Assembly (NCBI GenBank): GCA_030770425.1
Contig: JASJFT010000202.1
Span: 1 to 64,000 of the forward strand
DNA from: Darksidea phi
Taxonomy: Eukaryota; Ascomycota; Dothideomycetes; Pleosporales; Lentitheciaceae
Reading direction: 5' to 3'
Length of the DNA stretch: 64,000 nt
Below, piece after piece: positions 24,262-38,039 of this stretch. A program made the translations under genes and the position numbers. Every line of letters begins with the position of its first letter. Within the stretch, counting starts at the first letter, position 1. A model generated the notes under the pieces. That model saw only the letters and a list, made by a program, of their open reading frames with translations, had not been told where the DNA came from and ran no database searches.

Positions 24262-24696
24262 TATTATACGTTATACGTACCTTTATATAGAATCTAGATT
24301 AGAGCCGATAGAACGTTTATTATACTATTAGTTTCTAATAGGTTAAGATTAAGTTAATAAATTCTATTACTAAAATAACTACTTAGGAAAAGATCTAATC
24401 TTATTTATAAGTATTAGGTAAAGAACTAAAGATTAACTATAAAGAATTAAGATAGAAAATCTAGAAGATTCTCTACTCTCTTATATCTATCCTACTTTAT
24501 CTTATTCTACTTACTCTATTTACTAAGATATAGATTAACTAGATTATTATTAATTATACTCTATTTACTCTACTTATTAAGATATAGATTAAGTAGATTA
24601 TTATTATATAATATTAGATTACTAACTAAGCCCTTATCTTAACTTCTATTCTTTTTAGGATACCCTATATTCTATAGTTCGCGTAAGGTTATAATA
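24262..24696 (-). repeat. Solo LTR of family D (435 bp), fully RIP-mutated, with target duplication
   Basis: Matches 1861-2295 over its full length, with nearly every CA/TG of that copy changed to TA. The target duplication cgtct is exact (24257-24261 and 24697-24701). There is no internal sequence, so it arose by recombination between two LTRs. The 192 bp that follow (24702-24893) continue the interrupted flank and end at element A2. Confidence 0.95.
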
Positions 24697-24898
24697 CGTC
24701 TCTTCGCTTCCTTAGGGATATTATTAACGTCGATAATCGTAGTTTAGTAGGTAGTATTTAGCTTATTATAGAAGATTAGTCGACTTATTATACTTTATAT
24801 AATATATAGTATTCGATTATATATTAGACGAACGGTCTTTTATACCTTCGTATATAGCTATTTAATATTCTAGTAGTTCCTCTCTTTTATACTCTACC

Positions 24899-25328
24899 TA
24901 TTACGAATTATATACGAACTATAGAACGATAGCTAATAAAGATACCCGAGGTAGAACCTATTATAGGTTCTAACGAGGAATACGATACGAACCTTATAAT
25001 TAGAGAATAGAAAGTTACGTAATAGATTTATAGATCTATAGATTTTAGTAAATATAGATCCTATAAATCTATAAATTTATAGATTAGTAGATCTATAGAA
25101 ACGTAGAGCTATAGATTCTATAGATTTAAAAAAACTAAATTAATATATAATAACTACGAATCTCTTAAATAATCTTCTTCTCGTCTATAATTAATTTAAA
25201 TCTAGATTAATCCTTATATATTAACGTAATTAAACTATTATTTCTTTATTCTAACTTCTTCTTTTCTATTTTAAGTATAAACCCTAAACGAGGTTAAATA
25301 ACCTATTAGACCTAGACCCCGTTTAATA
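24899..25328 (+). repeat. A2 5' LTR (430 bp)
   Basis: Begins TATTACGAATTATATACGAA and ends CCCCGTTTAATA, the reverse complement form of the A1 LTR. It is the shortest A-family LTR here, with fewer of the internal AGATCTATAG-type units. Confidence 0.92.
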
Positions 25329-27809
25329 CCTTAACTATCTAGTAGGTAGGAATAGCTAATTATAATAATAGAAGAAGGAACCTAATAAAGCGGAATAGCG
25401 TAGCTACTAACTTAGGTCGAACCCTTAGAGATAGGAAGTTATAGGGAATTTAGTTTCTTAAAAGAAAGTATAACTATAAAAAACTTTAAAAGGGTTATTA
25501 AGAATTAATATATATTTAAAAAGAAAGAAGATATATTAGAAGCTTAGCTTATAAAGTTAACTACTTAACTTTAGAGATATATAAGTAAATTATTAAAACT
25601 TAAAGAACTAGAAAAATTTAATAAAATAAGATTAAAGCTAAGAGGATTTTTAACTAATATAATAATTTATCTCGACCTTAATCGAATAAAATTATCTATT
25701 AAGAGTAATAAAGTATTATTCGTAGCCGCCTAGTTTATAGGGAAGACTATTACCTAGTTTAAAATATATTTAAATAAATAACTATAACTACTAGAGGCTT
25801 AATAAAGTAATAAAATAAAAGTTATTTTCTTAAGTTATAAGTATTTTAAGAATAAGTTATATATTATCTTTAAAAATATTAATTTAAAAAGATTAGTAGA
25901 ATAAAAAATTATATATCTTAGATAAATAAAATCTACTATAATCTATATATCTAAGTTTAAATAACTTACTATAAAAATCTAATAAGAAAAGGTAGTCCTT
26001 ATATTATAATACTATAAAGAACTAAAAGACTATATTTATTATAAAATAATTTAGATAGAACGACTCTAGACTATAAGAGAACTAATTAAATAAGCTATTA
26101 AGATTAATAATAATCTCTATTTCTAGAACTTAAAAAAAAAGAGAAAGGTTAAATTCTATAAAAAGAAGAAGGAAGAAAAGTACTATAGACTAGAGGTAAT
26201 AGTTCTAGAGACTAGTTTAGAACTTAAGAAGAAAAAATAGAATCCTAAGAAATAAGAGCTCTATAAAAAGTAAGTATACTTTAAATATAAAAAGTAGAAA
26301 TACCTAGTAAAAGATTATAAGTCTAGTTTAAGAAAAAAAAAATCCTAATATACTTAGAAGGGTAAAAGGGATAAAGTAACTATAATATAAGAATATAATA
26401 TTATATATTAGATAACTTATATACGCGATTAGTATAAAACGTACTATAAAACTAAATTAAATACTAATTATTAGTTATAGAAATAGTAGGTAGCTATAAC
26501 TTAAGAGTCTTAAAGAAGAGTTTTATTTTTATTAGAAGTATAAGAAGAAGTATCTAAGAAAGACTTATCTATAAAAAAGAAAGATTTTAATAATACTTTA
26601 AATATATTATTATAGATAATTAATAATAATAATAAGTTCTTAGAACTAGAAGAAGAAAATCTAGTTATATTATATAAGAATACTAGATATTTATAAATAA
26701 TTTAACTATCTAAAAAAGAAATAGGACTAGTACTAGAACTTAATATAACTTATACTCGAGCCTTATAGTTTATAGAGAAAACTATAATATCTATAATAGT
26801 ATAAGAGATTTATAAGAAATAGTCTAGATCTTATCTAATATATCGACTATTTAAAGATTTTAAATAATAGGTTAAGTAGAACTTTATTATTATAAATCTT
26901 ATACCTAACTAAGAAATTTAGAAAGAAATATAATATATTATAAAGATAGTTAATAAAGAATAACTATAATATATAGTAATTAAATAATAGATTTCTATAT
27001 AAATAACCTTTATAAAATATAATAATTAGAGATATAAGATTAATCTAAAGAATAACCTATAATATAAAATAAAATACCTAGTATATTTTAAGATTATATA
27101 GATCTTATATATATAAAAAGAATATAGACTCTATAAGAGAGTAAAGTAAAAAAATAACTACTACTTAGTAAAAGATTATAATAAAAGAATTACTTAAGTA
27201 GTTATACTAGAAGTAGTATATAGATAGTAGTAATTTAAAAACTAGTAATAAAAGGGATATATTAGGATTATACTAGGATTACTTTTACTATTAAACTATA
27301 TTCTAGAAAGACTATAGTATAAATACCTAGAAAATAAATATCTAAAGTATATCTAGACTAAAATTAATATAAAATATTAGCTAAAGAAGATAAGAATTTA
27401 AGGAACTAGAGAATAGGATTATATCTATATCTAAGAAACCTACTAAGAAAAAATAATTACTACCCTAATTAATAGTAGAGCTACTTAAAACTTTATTAGT
27501 AAGGACTTTATCTAATAAAGAAAGATTTCTTAATAGAGAAAATAATACCCTAGTATTATATATACTATCGAAGAAGAACCCTTTAATAAACCTACGATAT
27601 ATAAAACTAAAAGTAAGCTTAACCTATATAACTAGAAAAAGAAAAACGAAATACTTAATATTATAAAAATATTAGAGGATTAAGATATAATCTTAGGGAT
27701 ATTATAATTATAAGAAGCTAATCCGCGTATCTAGTAGTTAAATTAATAAGTAATATTCCTATAGAAAAAGGTTAATATAACTAAAGAAGATTATAGTATC
27801 CTAGAATAT

Positions 27810-28249
27810 TATTAAACGGGGTCCGGGCCCGATAGGTTGTTTGGCCTCGTTTAGGGTTTATACTTAAGATAGGAAAGAAGAAATTAAAATAAGGGGTAAT
27901 AGTTTAATTACGTTAATATACGAGGATTAATCTAGATTCGAATTAACTATAAAGAAGAAAGACTATCTAGGAGATTCGTAATTATTATATATTAATTTGG
28001 TTCCCTTAGATCTATAGCTCTATACCTATAAATCTACTAAGCTATAGCTCCGTAGATCTATCTTAATAGATCTACTAAGCTATTACGTAACTCCTTAGAT
28101 CTATCCTTACTAAGGTATAGATCTATTATATAACTTTCTATTCTCTAATTATAAGGTCCGCGTTATATTCTTTATTAGAACTAGTAATTAGCTCGATTTC
28201 TAGTAGCTCTATTTACTAGTAGTTTATAGTATATATTTAGTTTATAATA
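27810..28249 (-). repeat. A3 3' LTR (440 bp)
   Basis: TATTAAACGGGG start and TTATAATA end. It keeps an unusual cluster of unmutated TG sites near 27838-27845 and one at 28000. Confidence 0.93.
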
Positions 28250-28599
28250 TTATCTCCCCTCTTTAAACCTTTAGCTTAGAGGTTATCTCGGGTCCGGTAT
28301 TCGGCTATATTAGTATTAAGACCCTATCTTAAGAGGTTATTATTATCTATTATAGTATTATATAAAACTTAAAAATATATTATACTTATCGATAAGATTC
28401 TTTATTATAGCTTCGAAATATTTCCCTATAGTTATTATTCTTAGTTAGGAATATTATATATTACTTCGTCTAAAGATAGTAGGTACTATAAAATATATAT
28501 TTATACTAATATATAAGGTTCTTATCGTATATCTAGTATCTTACTATTAGAAGGTTTATTTACGCTAAGTAGTAAAACTCGTATATTAGGACTTATTAC

Positions 28600-28972
28600 T
28601 ATTAGTAAGATCCGTCGATTATACGGAAGAGAAACTTTAATAATAACTAGAGGAGGCTTAAAAAGTTTAGGATAAGCTTCTTAATAAGCTAGTAGAGACT
28701 CGGATACGAGTATATTATTTAGAGAAGTAGAGAGTAGTCCTTCGTAAGAAATCGACGGTATAATTCTAGACGTTAGAAGCTAAGCTAGATAAAAAGGAGG
28801 TAGAGCTTTAGTAGCTAGGGTAGTAGGAGGATCTAAAGACCTCTTTAACTATTCTAGATATCGCTCGTAACGTTATAGATAATATTACTCTCTCTAATTT
28901 ATTAAATACCTCTTATCTTACTAAGGGTAAGGCCGGCTTTCTTAACTTATTATAAGGTAAACTTATCTTATT
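28600..28972 (+). pseudogene. Probable antisense coiled-coil frame of A3
   Basis: Same heptad-rich frame as in A1, opposite to gag-pol, in the 723 bp between the pol stop and the 3' LTR. KKEVEL and EDLKTSL-like stretches are readable near 28790-28850. Function is unknown, and only TAA/TAG stops interrupt it. Confidence 0.45.
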
Positions 28973-31900
28973 TCCTAATTTCCTTTAAGATTATAATTTT
29001 AGTACTTCGTAAGCTTCTTAAGATAATTAAGATTATCTTTAGGTTTCTAGGTTTATTTCTATAGTTTCCTATTCTTATCTATCTCTTACTATTAGATTAG
29101 ATAGTAGTTTTTTTCGTTTCTAACGTCGTTATCTAGGATTTCTTCTACTTTTTATTCTTTATTATTTTCTCTATATATATCTACTTTATATACTACTAGT
29201 TTTATATCTTATAGTATCTTTTCTAGTAGACTAATATAGAATATAGAATAGATTTTTATTTATAGAGGTAGTCTTAGTTAGTAGTTTATAAGTAAGACTT
29301 ATTTTTTAATTTTATAAGGTCTAATCTTAGTATAGTCTAGTTTACTATTAGGTTACTTACTTTTAATATTTTTTCTTAATAACTATATCTTTTCTCCCTC
29401 TTTAAAAGCGGGTACTTTCTTTTATTTCTTATTATAGTATTTACTTATTTTATTTTAAAGGAATTCTATATCTTCCTTAAGTTATTAGTATATTTATAGA
29501 ATAATTTTTACTATTTCTTCTCTATTCTAACTATAAGATTAAAGTTACCTAGATTCCTTATATATTTCTAGTTTAATTCCGTAGTTTATAAAGAAGGGTA
29601 TTATCTTTATTATACTATATTATAAACTATTATATATAAATTATACTATAGGTAAAAGTATAACCTAATTATTCTAGTAGTAGTTTAGATAATATCTAAG
29701 ATATTATTCTATTATTTAATTTATTTATTCTATTAGTCTATCTATCTATAGATAGTATATAATTAATATACTATACTTAGTTTCTAGTTTAGTTATAAGA
29801 GTTTACTAAAACTTTACTATAAACTTAATATCTCTATTTAAGATTATTTTATCTAGTATTCTATATTTACTAAATATATATCTTAGTAGGATATAGGTAA
29901 GTTATTTTATAGTATTTCCTTTATCTATATATAGGATAAAGTAAATATACTTTATAAACTTATCTACTACTACTAATATAGTATTATAGGATACTTCTAT
30001 TATTAATTCTTTAAAATATAGTAATTACGTAATAAAGTCTATAATAATAATTTTCTAGGGTTCTTTTATATTTTCTATTAATTATAGTATTCTATAGGGT
30101 ATATATTTAGTATATTTATTATAGTAATAGTTTATATATTCTACGAGAACTTATATTACTAGTTATCTTACGTATAGGAAATAATATATTCTTATTAATT
30201 ATTTAAAGGTTTTTTTTACTCCTTAGTACCTATATATTAGTACTTTGTAGTATTATCTAATAAATTCCTTTTATATTATCTTAGGTATATAGACTTTTTA
30301 GAATATATAGATAATTCTATTCTTTTCTTAGATTACTTCTTAAATTTTATTTTATTTATCTATTACTTCTATAGTAGCTATACGAATCTATTAGGTCTAT
30401 TTATTTCCTTCTAATTCGAGTATTATTTCTCGTATTCCTACTAGCTTTAGGTAGTTATAGGTAATTATTCTATCTAACTATAGTTTAAGAATTACTATAC
30501 TAGGTTTCTCTATTCCTTAGTAGTTAGGTCTCCTACTAAGTATATCTACTTATTTATTTTCTAATCCCTTAGTATATACGATCTTAATATCGTAAGTTAT
30601 AAGGGTTTATACCTATTATATTTATCTTCCGATTAAAGATTTATTTATTAAGAATTTTATTAGGTTCTTATAGTCTATATAAATTATAATAGAGTATTTA
30701 AATTCCTATAGATTAGATCTTTATTCCTTTAGAGCTTCGATAATTACTAATAATTCCTTATTATAGATATTATAGTTAAGCTTAGCTAATAATATCTTCT
30801 ATAAGAAGTAGTATACTAGTCTAAGGTTATCTTTATTATCTTTTTATAATAGTACTACTCCTATTATATAGTCTAATATATCTATCTTAATAATTAATAG
30901 TTCTTTAGAATTATATATCTTAATTATAGGTTCTTTAGTAAACTATTCTTTAATCTTTTTAAAAGCTTATTAGTACTCCTTTTTCTATTCGAAGGGTTAA
31001 TCTTTTCTCGTAAGCTAAGTAAGTAGTACCGTTATTATACTCTATCGTAGTATTAACTTTTAATAGAAGTTATAAAATTCTAAAAATAATTATAGTTCCT
31101 TAAGATTCTTAGGTATAAGCTATTCTTTAACTTTCTTAATTTATTATAGGTCTACTTTAATTTCTTCTAGTTTAATAATAAATTCTAGAAACTCTATTTC
31201 TTATACGTAGAATTTATATTTCTACGGGTAGAGGTATAATTATATTTCTTTAAATACTTATAGAACTTTCTTTATATATTCTTTATATTCTTTTTCTATT
31301 TCGAAGTAGATTAAGATATTATCGAGGTATACTATTATAAACTAGTTAAGATAGTTTTATAAAATATTATTAATTCGTTCCTAGAATATTATAGGGGTAT
31401 TAGTAAGTTTAAAGGGTATTACTTAGTACTCGTATAATTCTTTTTTAGTTCTAAAAGCTATTTTCTATTCTTCGCCTTTCTTAATTTATATCTAGTAGTA
31501 CGTATTTCGGATATCTAGTTATATAAACTATTTAGCTTTTCTTAATTAATCTTATATTTCCGATATTAGAGGTAAAGGGTACTAATTTTTAATTATAATA
31601 TTATTAAATATTTAGTAATCGATATATAGTCGTAGTTCTATAGTACCCTTCTTAGGTATAAAGAGAACTAGATATCCTATAGGTAAATTTAAATACTAAA
31701 TATACCTTTTTATAAGGTTATCTTTAAGGTATTTTATTATAATCTTTTCTTCTTTCTTAGTTAACTTATAGATTAGTTTAAATTCTAAAGTTTTCCCTTC
31801 CTATAGTAGAATCGTATAGTTCTAGGGTTAGTACTAGAGTAAGTTTTTCTTTAGTTCTTAAAATAATTCTTCCTATTTCTTATATTATTCTAGAATATTA

Positions 31901-34332
31901 TTATTTTCTTTTTAAGTTACGCCTAGATTCTATTATAGAAATAATACTTATTAGTTTATCTATCGAATCTAAGAATCAGCTTCTTAGAGCTATAGTATTT
32001 CTAAGATTATATCCTAGTCGTCTAATATCTTAATTACGTCGAGTATTTCGTTTTCTTTCTCCTATTCCTATAGGCTAAGTTTACCTTTAGTTTTATATAT
32101 CGTAGGTTTATTAAAGGGCTCTCCTTTAATAGTATATATAATACTAGGATATTATTTCTTCTATTAAGGAATTTTCTTTTATTAAATAAAGTTCTTACTA
32201 ATAAAGTTCCGTATAGCTTTACTATCGATTAAAGTAGTAATTATTCTTCCTTAGTAGGTTCCTTAGAGGTAGATATAGTCCTATTCTTTAATTTCTTAAA
32301 TTCTTATTTTCTTTAGCTAATATTTTATATTAATCTTAGTCTAGACGTACTTTAAATACTTATTCTCCGGATATTTATACTATAGTCTTTCTAGGATATA
32401 ATTTAATAGTAAAAGTAGTTCTAGTATAATTCGTATATATCCTTTTTATTACTAATTCTTAGATTATTATTATTTATATACTACCTCTAGTATAACTACT
32501 TAGGTAATCCTTTTATTATAATCTTTTACTAGGTAGTAGTTATTCTTTTACTTTACTTCCTTATAGAGTCTATATTCTTTTTATATATATAAGATTTATA
32601 TAATCTTAAAATATACTAGATATCTTATTTTATATTACGGGTCGTTCTCTAGATTAACCTTATATCTCTAATTATTATATTTTATAGAGGTCGTTCGTAT
32701 AGGAATCTATTATTTAATTACTATATACTATAGTTATTTCTTATTAATCGTTCTTATAATATACTATATTTCTTTCTAAGTCTCTTAGTTAGATATAAGA
32801 TTTATTATAATAAAGTTTTATTTAACCTATTATTTAAAATCTTTAAATAGTTAGTATATTAGATAAAATTTAGACTATTCTTTATAGATCTCTTATATTA
32901 TTATAAGTATCGTAATTTTCTTTATAAATCTTAAGGCTTAAGTATAAGTTATATTAAGTTCTAATACTAGTCCTATTTCTTCTTTAGATAGTCGAATTAT
33001 TTATAGATATCTAGTATTCTTATATATTATAACTAGATTTTTATCTTCTAGTTCTAAGAACTTATTATTATTATTAACTATTTATAACGGCGTATCTAGG
33101 GTATTATTAAAGTCTTCCTACTCTATAAATAAGCCTTCCTTAAGTACTTCTTCTTATACTTTTAGTAAGAACGAAACTCTTCTCTAAGACTCCTAAGTTA
33201 TAGCTACCTACTATTTTTATAACTAATAGCTAATATTTAACTTAGTTTTATAGTACGTCTTATACTAGTCGCGTATATAAGTCGTCTAATATATAGTATT
33301 ATATTCTTATATTATAGCTACTCTATTTCTTTTACTCTACTAAGTATATCGAGTTTTTTCTTTCTTTAGACCTAACCTATAGTCTCTTACTAGGTATCCT
33401 TACTTTTTATACTTAAAGTATACTTACTTCTTATAAAACTCTTATTTCTTAGAATTCTATTTTTCTTTTTTAGGCTCTAGACTAGCCCCTAGGACTATTA
33501 GCTCTAGTCCGTAATACTTTTCTTCTTTTTTCTTTTTATAGAATTCGACTTTTTCTTTCTTCTCTTAGTTCTATAGGTAGAGGTTATCGTCGATTCTAAT
33601 AGCCTATTTAATTATTTCTTATATAGTTTATAGTCTATTTATTCGAATTATTTCGTATTAAATATTATCTTTTAGTCCTTCGTAGTAGTATAATATAAGG
33701 GCTACTTCTCTCTATTATATCTTAGTAGTAAGTTATTTAAACTTAGATATATATACGGTAGTAGATTTAGTCTATTTAAAGCGTATAATCTTCTATTTTA
33801 TTAGTCTTTTTAAGTCGATATCTCTAAATATAATATATAACTTATTCTTAAAGTACTTATAACTTAAGAAAATAGCTCTAGTTTCGTTACTTTAATAGGT
33901 TTTATTAAGTCGTAGTCTTTTATTTAAATAAGTCTCGAACTAAGTAATAGCTCTTCTTACGAACTATACTACTACGAATAATATCTTTAAGGTCTTATTA
34001 GGTAGTTATACCTTATTAAGGTTAAGATAGATTATTATATTAGCTAGGAATTTCTTAAGTTTAGATTATATTCTATTAAATTTCTCTAGTTCTCTTAACT
34101 TTAATAGCTTTCTTACGTATCTCTTTAATTCTTTTATTAACGTTATAATTTATACTTCTAGTATATCTTCTTATTTCTTAAATATATACTAGTTCTTAAT
34201 AACTCTTTTAAAATTTTCCGTAGTTATACTACTTTTCGGAGAACTAAACTTCTTATAGCTTCCTACTTCTAAGGGTTTACCTTAAGTTAACGGCTACGCT
34301 ACTCTACTTTATTAGGTTTCTTCTCCTACTAT
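28973..34332 (-). pseudogene. gag-pol: A3 Gag-Pol, broken
   Basis: Starts at an ATA (mutated ATG) at 34332 and ends at a TAA at 28973. Order from the right: Gag (34.3-33.2 kb), zinc knuckle near 33425-33365, protease, reverse transcriptase with a YLDDILIY motif near 31350-31312 in which both Asp codons look kept (CTCGAT-AAT on the coding strand would make the second Asn; the region is hard to call), RNase H ending near 30560-30533, integrase at about 30460-29400, and chromodomain near 29170-29050. Stops occur throughout. Confidence 0.87.
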
Positions 34333-34368
34333 CGTAGTTAGCTATTCCTACCTACTAGATAGTTAAGG

Positions 34369-34808
34369 TATTAAACGGGGTCCGGGCCTAATAGATTATT
34401 TAGCCTTATTTAGGGTTTATACTTAAGATAGAAAAGAAGGAATTAGAATAAGAGGTAATAGTTTAATTACGTTAATATACGAGGATTAATCTAGATTTAA
34501 ATTAACTATAGAGAAGGAAGACTATTTAGAAGATTCGTAATTATTATATATTAATTTAGTTCTCTTAGATCTATAGCTCTATACCTATAGATCTACTAAG
34601 CTATAGCTCCGTAGATCTATCTTAATAGATCTACTAAGCTATTACGTAACCCCTTAGATCTATTCTTACTAAGGTATAGATCTATTATATAACTTCCTAT
34701 TCTCTAATTATAAGGTCTACGTCGTATTCTTTATTAGAACCGGTAGTTAGCTCGATTTCTAGTAGCTCTATTTACTAGCGGTCTATAGTATATATTTGAT
34801 TCGTAATA
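34369..34808 (-). repeat. A3 5' LTR (440 bp)
   Basis: Same length and ends as the left copy. It ends TTGATTCGTAATA, keeping one TG. Confidence 0.93.
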
Positions 34809-36261
34809 AATACTATAGAGAATAGGAAGAATTATTCTAAGAATCTAAGAAAAGTCTATTCTAGTACTAGTCCTAGGACTATATAATCTCGCTATAGAAA
34901 GGAAAGACTCTAGGATTTAGACTAATCTATAAGTTAATAGAAGATAAGAAGACTATTATAATAAAATATTTTAAGAAAAATCTTACGAGAAGATATATTT
35001 AATATTTAAATTTATCTATAGAATACCTAGTTCTCTTCGTATCTAAAAAGAGTACTATAAAACTATAATTATATATTAATTATTAAATACTTAATAATAT
35101 TACGATTAAAAACTAATATTCTTTACCTCTAATATTAGAGATATAAGATTAACTAAGAAAAACTAAATAGTTTATTTAATTAGATATCTAAAACGCGTAC
35201 TACTAAATTAGAATTAAGAAAAATAAAGAATAGAAAATAGCTTTTAGAACTAAGAAAGGACTATATAAATACTAAGTAATATCTTTTAAACTTACTAATA
35301 TACCTATAATATTCTAGAAATAGATTAATAATATTTTATAAAACTATCTTAACTAGTTTATAATAGTATACCTCGATAATATTCTAATCTATTCTAAGAT
35401 AGAAAGGGAATATAAAGAGTATATAAAAAAAGTCCTATAAGTACTTAAGAAGGTATAATTATACCTTTATCTATAAAAATATAAATTCTACGTATAAGAA
35501 ATAGAATTTTTAAGATTTATTATTAAACTAGAAAAAATTAAAATAGACCTAAAATAAATCGAGAAAATTAAAGAATAGCCTATACTATAGAACCTTAAGG
35601 AACTATAGTTATTCTTAAAATTCTATAACTTCTATTAAAAACTAATACTATAGTAAAGTATAATAACGGTACTACTTATATAACTTATAAGAAAGAATTA
35701 ATCTTTTAAATAAAAGGAAGAGTACTAATAAGCTTTTAAGAAGATTAAAGAATAATTTACTAAGAAACCTATAATTAAGATATATAACCCCGAAGAACTA
35801 TTAATTATTAAAATAAATATATTAGACTATATAATAGGAGTAGTACTATTATAAAAAGATAATACAGGTAATCTTCGACTAGTATACTACTTCTTACGAA
35901 AGATATTACTAGCTAAACTTAACTATAATATCTATAATAAAGAATTACTAGTAATTATTAAAGCTTTAAAGGAATAGAGATCTAATCTATAGGGATTAAA
36001 ATACCCTATTACGATCTATATAGATTATAAGAATCTAATAGAATTCTTAATAAATAAATCCTTAATTAGAAGATAGATATAATAGGTATAAATCCTCGTA
36101 ATCTATAATATTAAGATTATATATACTAAAGGATTAGAAAATAAACGAGTAGACGCGCTTAGTAGGAGACCTAACTACTAAAAGACGGAGAAACCTAGCG
36201 TAGTAATCCTTAAATTATAGCTAGACGAAATAATTACTTATAACCGCCTAAAACTAATAGA

Positions 36262-37385
36262 ATAGAGCTAGTTAGAATAGCTAAGCCTAAAGTAATATTT
36301 TAGAAGTCTTAGTATCTATAGACGAATTTATTCGTCTCTTAAGTAATAATAAGAACTAGAAGATCTATAAGACTATCTCTAGATCTACTAAGAGATACTA
36401 AGTAGTCGTAGCTTCTATAGACTCTTTATAGTTAATAAATATCTTTAAAATATAAAATATAAATCTTAAAAGTTTATCTAAATATTCTATAATAGATAGA
36501 ATAGATTAATAAGATAACTTAAGTATAGCGGTCCCTAGAGAAAATACTCGTAATAGTACTAGTATTAATAGTTAAGAATTTATAGATAGTTCTATTAACT
36601 TAAGTAATTATATAAGAGATACTTTTATATTAATAAAAGAGAAAAAGTAACTCTAGTAAAGAGGTTTTAATAATTCTAATAGTAATTAAGGATAACTATA
36701 AAGATAAAATTACCCCTCTACTATTACTTAGATTTAAGTATAAGTATATTCTCTAACTTTTCTTAACTATTATATATAAGGAAAGAATAAGTATATTCTT
36801 TTTTAAACTTATTATTTTTTCTAATTATTTTAATTATATATAACTACCTCCTCTTCTTAGTTTAAATAAGAAAGATATTCTTATTCCTATATCTTATTTA
36901 ATCTATTCTATACTATCTAAAGTATCTCTTTTATCTTATTATATAGCTTCGGATTTAGAACCCTCTACCTTCTATCTCTAGAAAATACTACTTTTTATAA
37001 GCTATTAATATAAGGGATTAGTAGCTAGTAATACTTTATAAAGTATTCTAGAATAGTCTTATAAAAGATATTATTATTAGATATAATATCTAGCTTTACC
37101 TTAGCTAACTTCTTTATATTCGTATAGTTCTATTTATTAAACTTTTAGACTACTTATCTCTACGACCTATTATAGTAGATATATATCTAGAAAAATATTT
37201 AAAAAAAGACTCTAAGTTATATATAAATAAATATAGCTTATTATTATAAAGTATTCTAATTATTATAAATACTTATATACTAGTCTTTTCTTATATCTTT
37301 AATACTTTCTTATAATCCTCCTTAATAGTAAGGTTTAAGTCGATTAAGAAGGTAGATTAGAAGAAATTATTCTTATTCTTATTTA
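36262..37385. other. Unassigned RIP-mutated DNA between truncated A2 and B1
   Basis: No LTR, terminal repeat or domain recognised, and no match to A, B, C or D seen by eye. It begins exactly where A2 breaks off and ends at the 5-bp flank (ctata, 37386-37390) of B1. It may be the far side of the rearrangement that removed the A2 3' end, or an older element. Confidence 0.45.
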
Positions 37386-37567
37386 CTATATATTACGGCC
37401 TATTTTCTAGATAACCTAGTTATTTTACTTATTTTCTATTTCGATTAGTAGATTAGGTAATCCTAAGGATTAGTCTAATAGTTAGTTAGCTTATTTAGTA
37501 TATTAAGCCCTATTTAGGTATAAGAACCCTCTATTCTTATATTCTTATAGCGCTATCTTAGGATAGC

Positions 37568-38003
37568 TATTACGAATTATATACGAACTATAGAATAATA
37601 GCTAGTTAAGATACCCGAGATTAAACCTATTATAAGTTCCGATACCGAATATAATAACTATAACTATAGTATAAACGATAATTAGTACGAACGGCTTTAC
37701 TAGAGGGTTATATAATAGATCTATAAATCTATATATCTTAATAAATATAGATTCTATAGATTAGCGAATCTATAGAGATATAAAGCTATAGATCCTATAA
37801 ATCTAAGAAAACTAAATTAATATATAATAATTATAAATCTCCTAGATAGTATTTCTCTTCTTATAGTTAATTCGAATCTAGATTAATCCTTACCTATTAA
37901 CGTAATTAAACTATTACCTCTTATTCTAACTTCTTCTCTTCTATCTTAAGTATAAAACCTAAACGAGGCTAAATAATCTATTAGACCTAGACCCCGTTTA
38001 ATA
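37568..38003 (+). repeat. A4 5' LTR (436 bp)
   Basis: TATTACGAATTA start and CCCCGTTTAATA end. It lacks one 16-bp ATCTATAG-type unit present in the 3' LTR. Confidence 0.93.
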
Positions 38004-38039
38004 CCTTAACTATCTAGTAGGTAGAAATAGCTAATTATA

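Larger units (their letters stand above)
27810..34808 (-). mobile_element. A3: complete chromodomain gypsy element nested in A2
   Basis: LTRs of exactly 440 bp at both ends (27810-28249 and 34369-34808), gag-pol on the minus strand, total 6,999 bp. Target duplication is aatat on the left (27805-27809) and aatac on the right (34809-34813). The uninterrupted A5 copy reads GAATAC at this place, so the left copy has suffered one C to T change. Confidence 0.95.
24899..36261 (+). mobile_element. A2: chromodomain-type gypsy element, 3' end missing, split by A3
   Basis: 5' LTR at 24899-25328, then gag-pol to 27809, interrupted by A3 (27810-34808), resuming at 34814 after A3's target duplication and running to 36261. 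There the match to A4 (which continues at about 41930) stops abruptly inside the start of the integrase region. No 3' LTR and no second copy of the 5' flank ctacc (24894-24898) was found, so the 3' third was lost by deletion or rearrangement. Confidence 0.9.
25365..36261 (+). pseudogene. gag-pol: A2 Gag-Pol, broken, split by A3 and truncated
   Basis: Frame starts near an ATA at 25365. The Gag capsid domain is readable at about 25620-25770 and the zinc knuckle at about 26270-26330 (Cys and His mostly as Tyr). The protease core (INS-type, from a D-S/T-G motif) is near 27456-27500. A3 interrupts just before reverse transcriptase. After 34814 the reverse transcriptase is readable, with YLDN-ILIYS at about 35375-35400, then RNase H, ending in a well-kept RVDALSRRP motif near 36140-36175. 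Integrase and chromodomain are missing past 36261. Confidence 0.87.
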
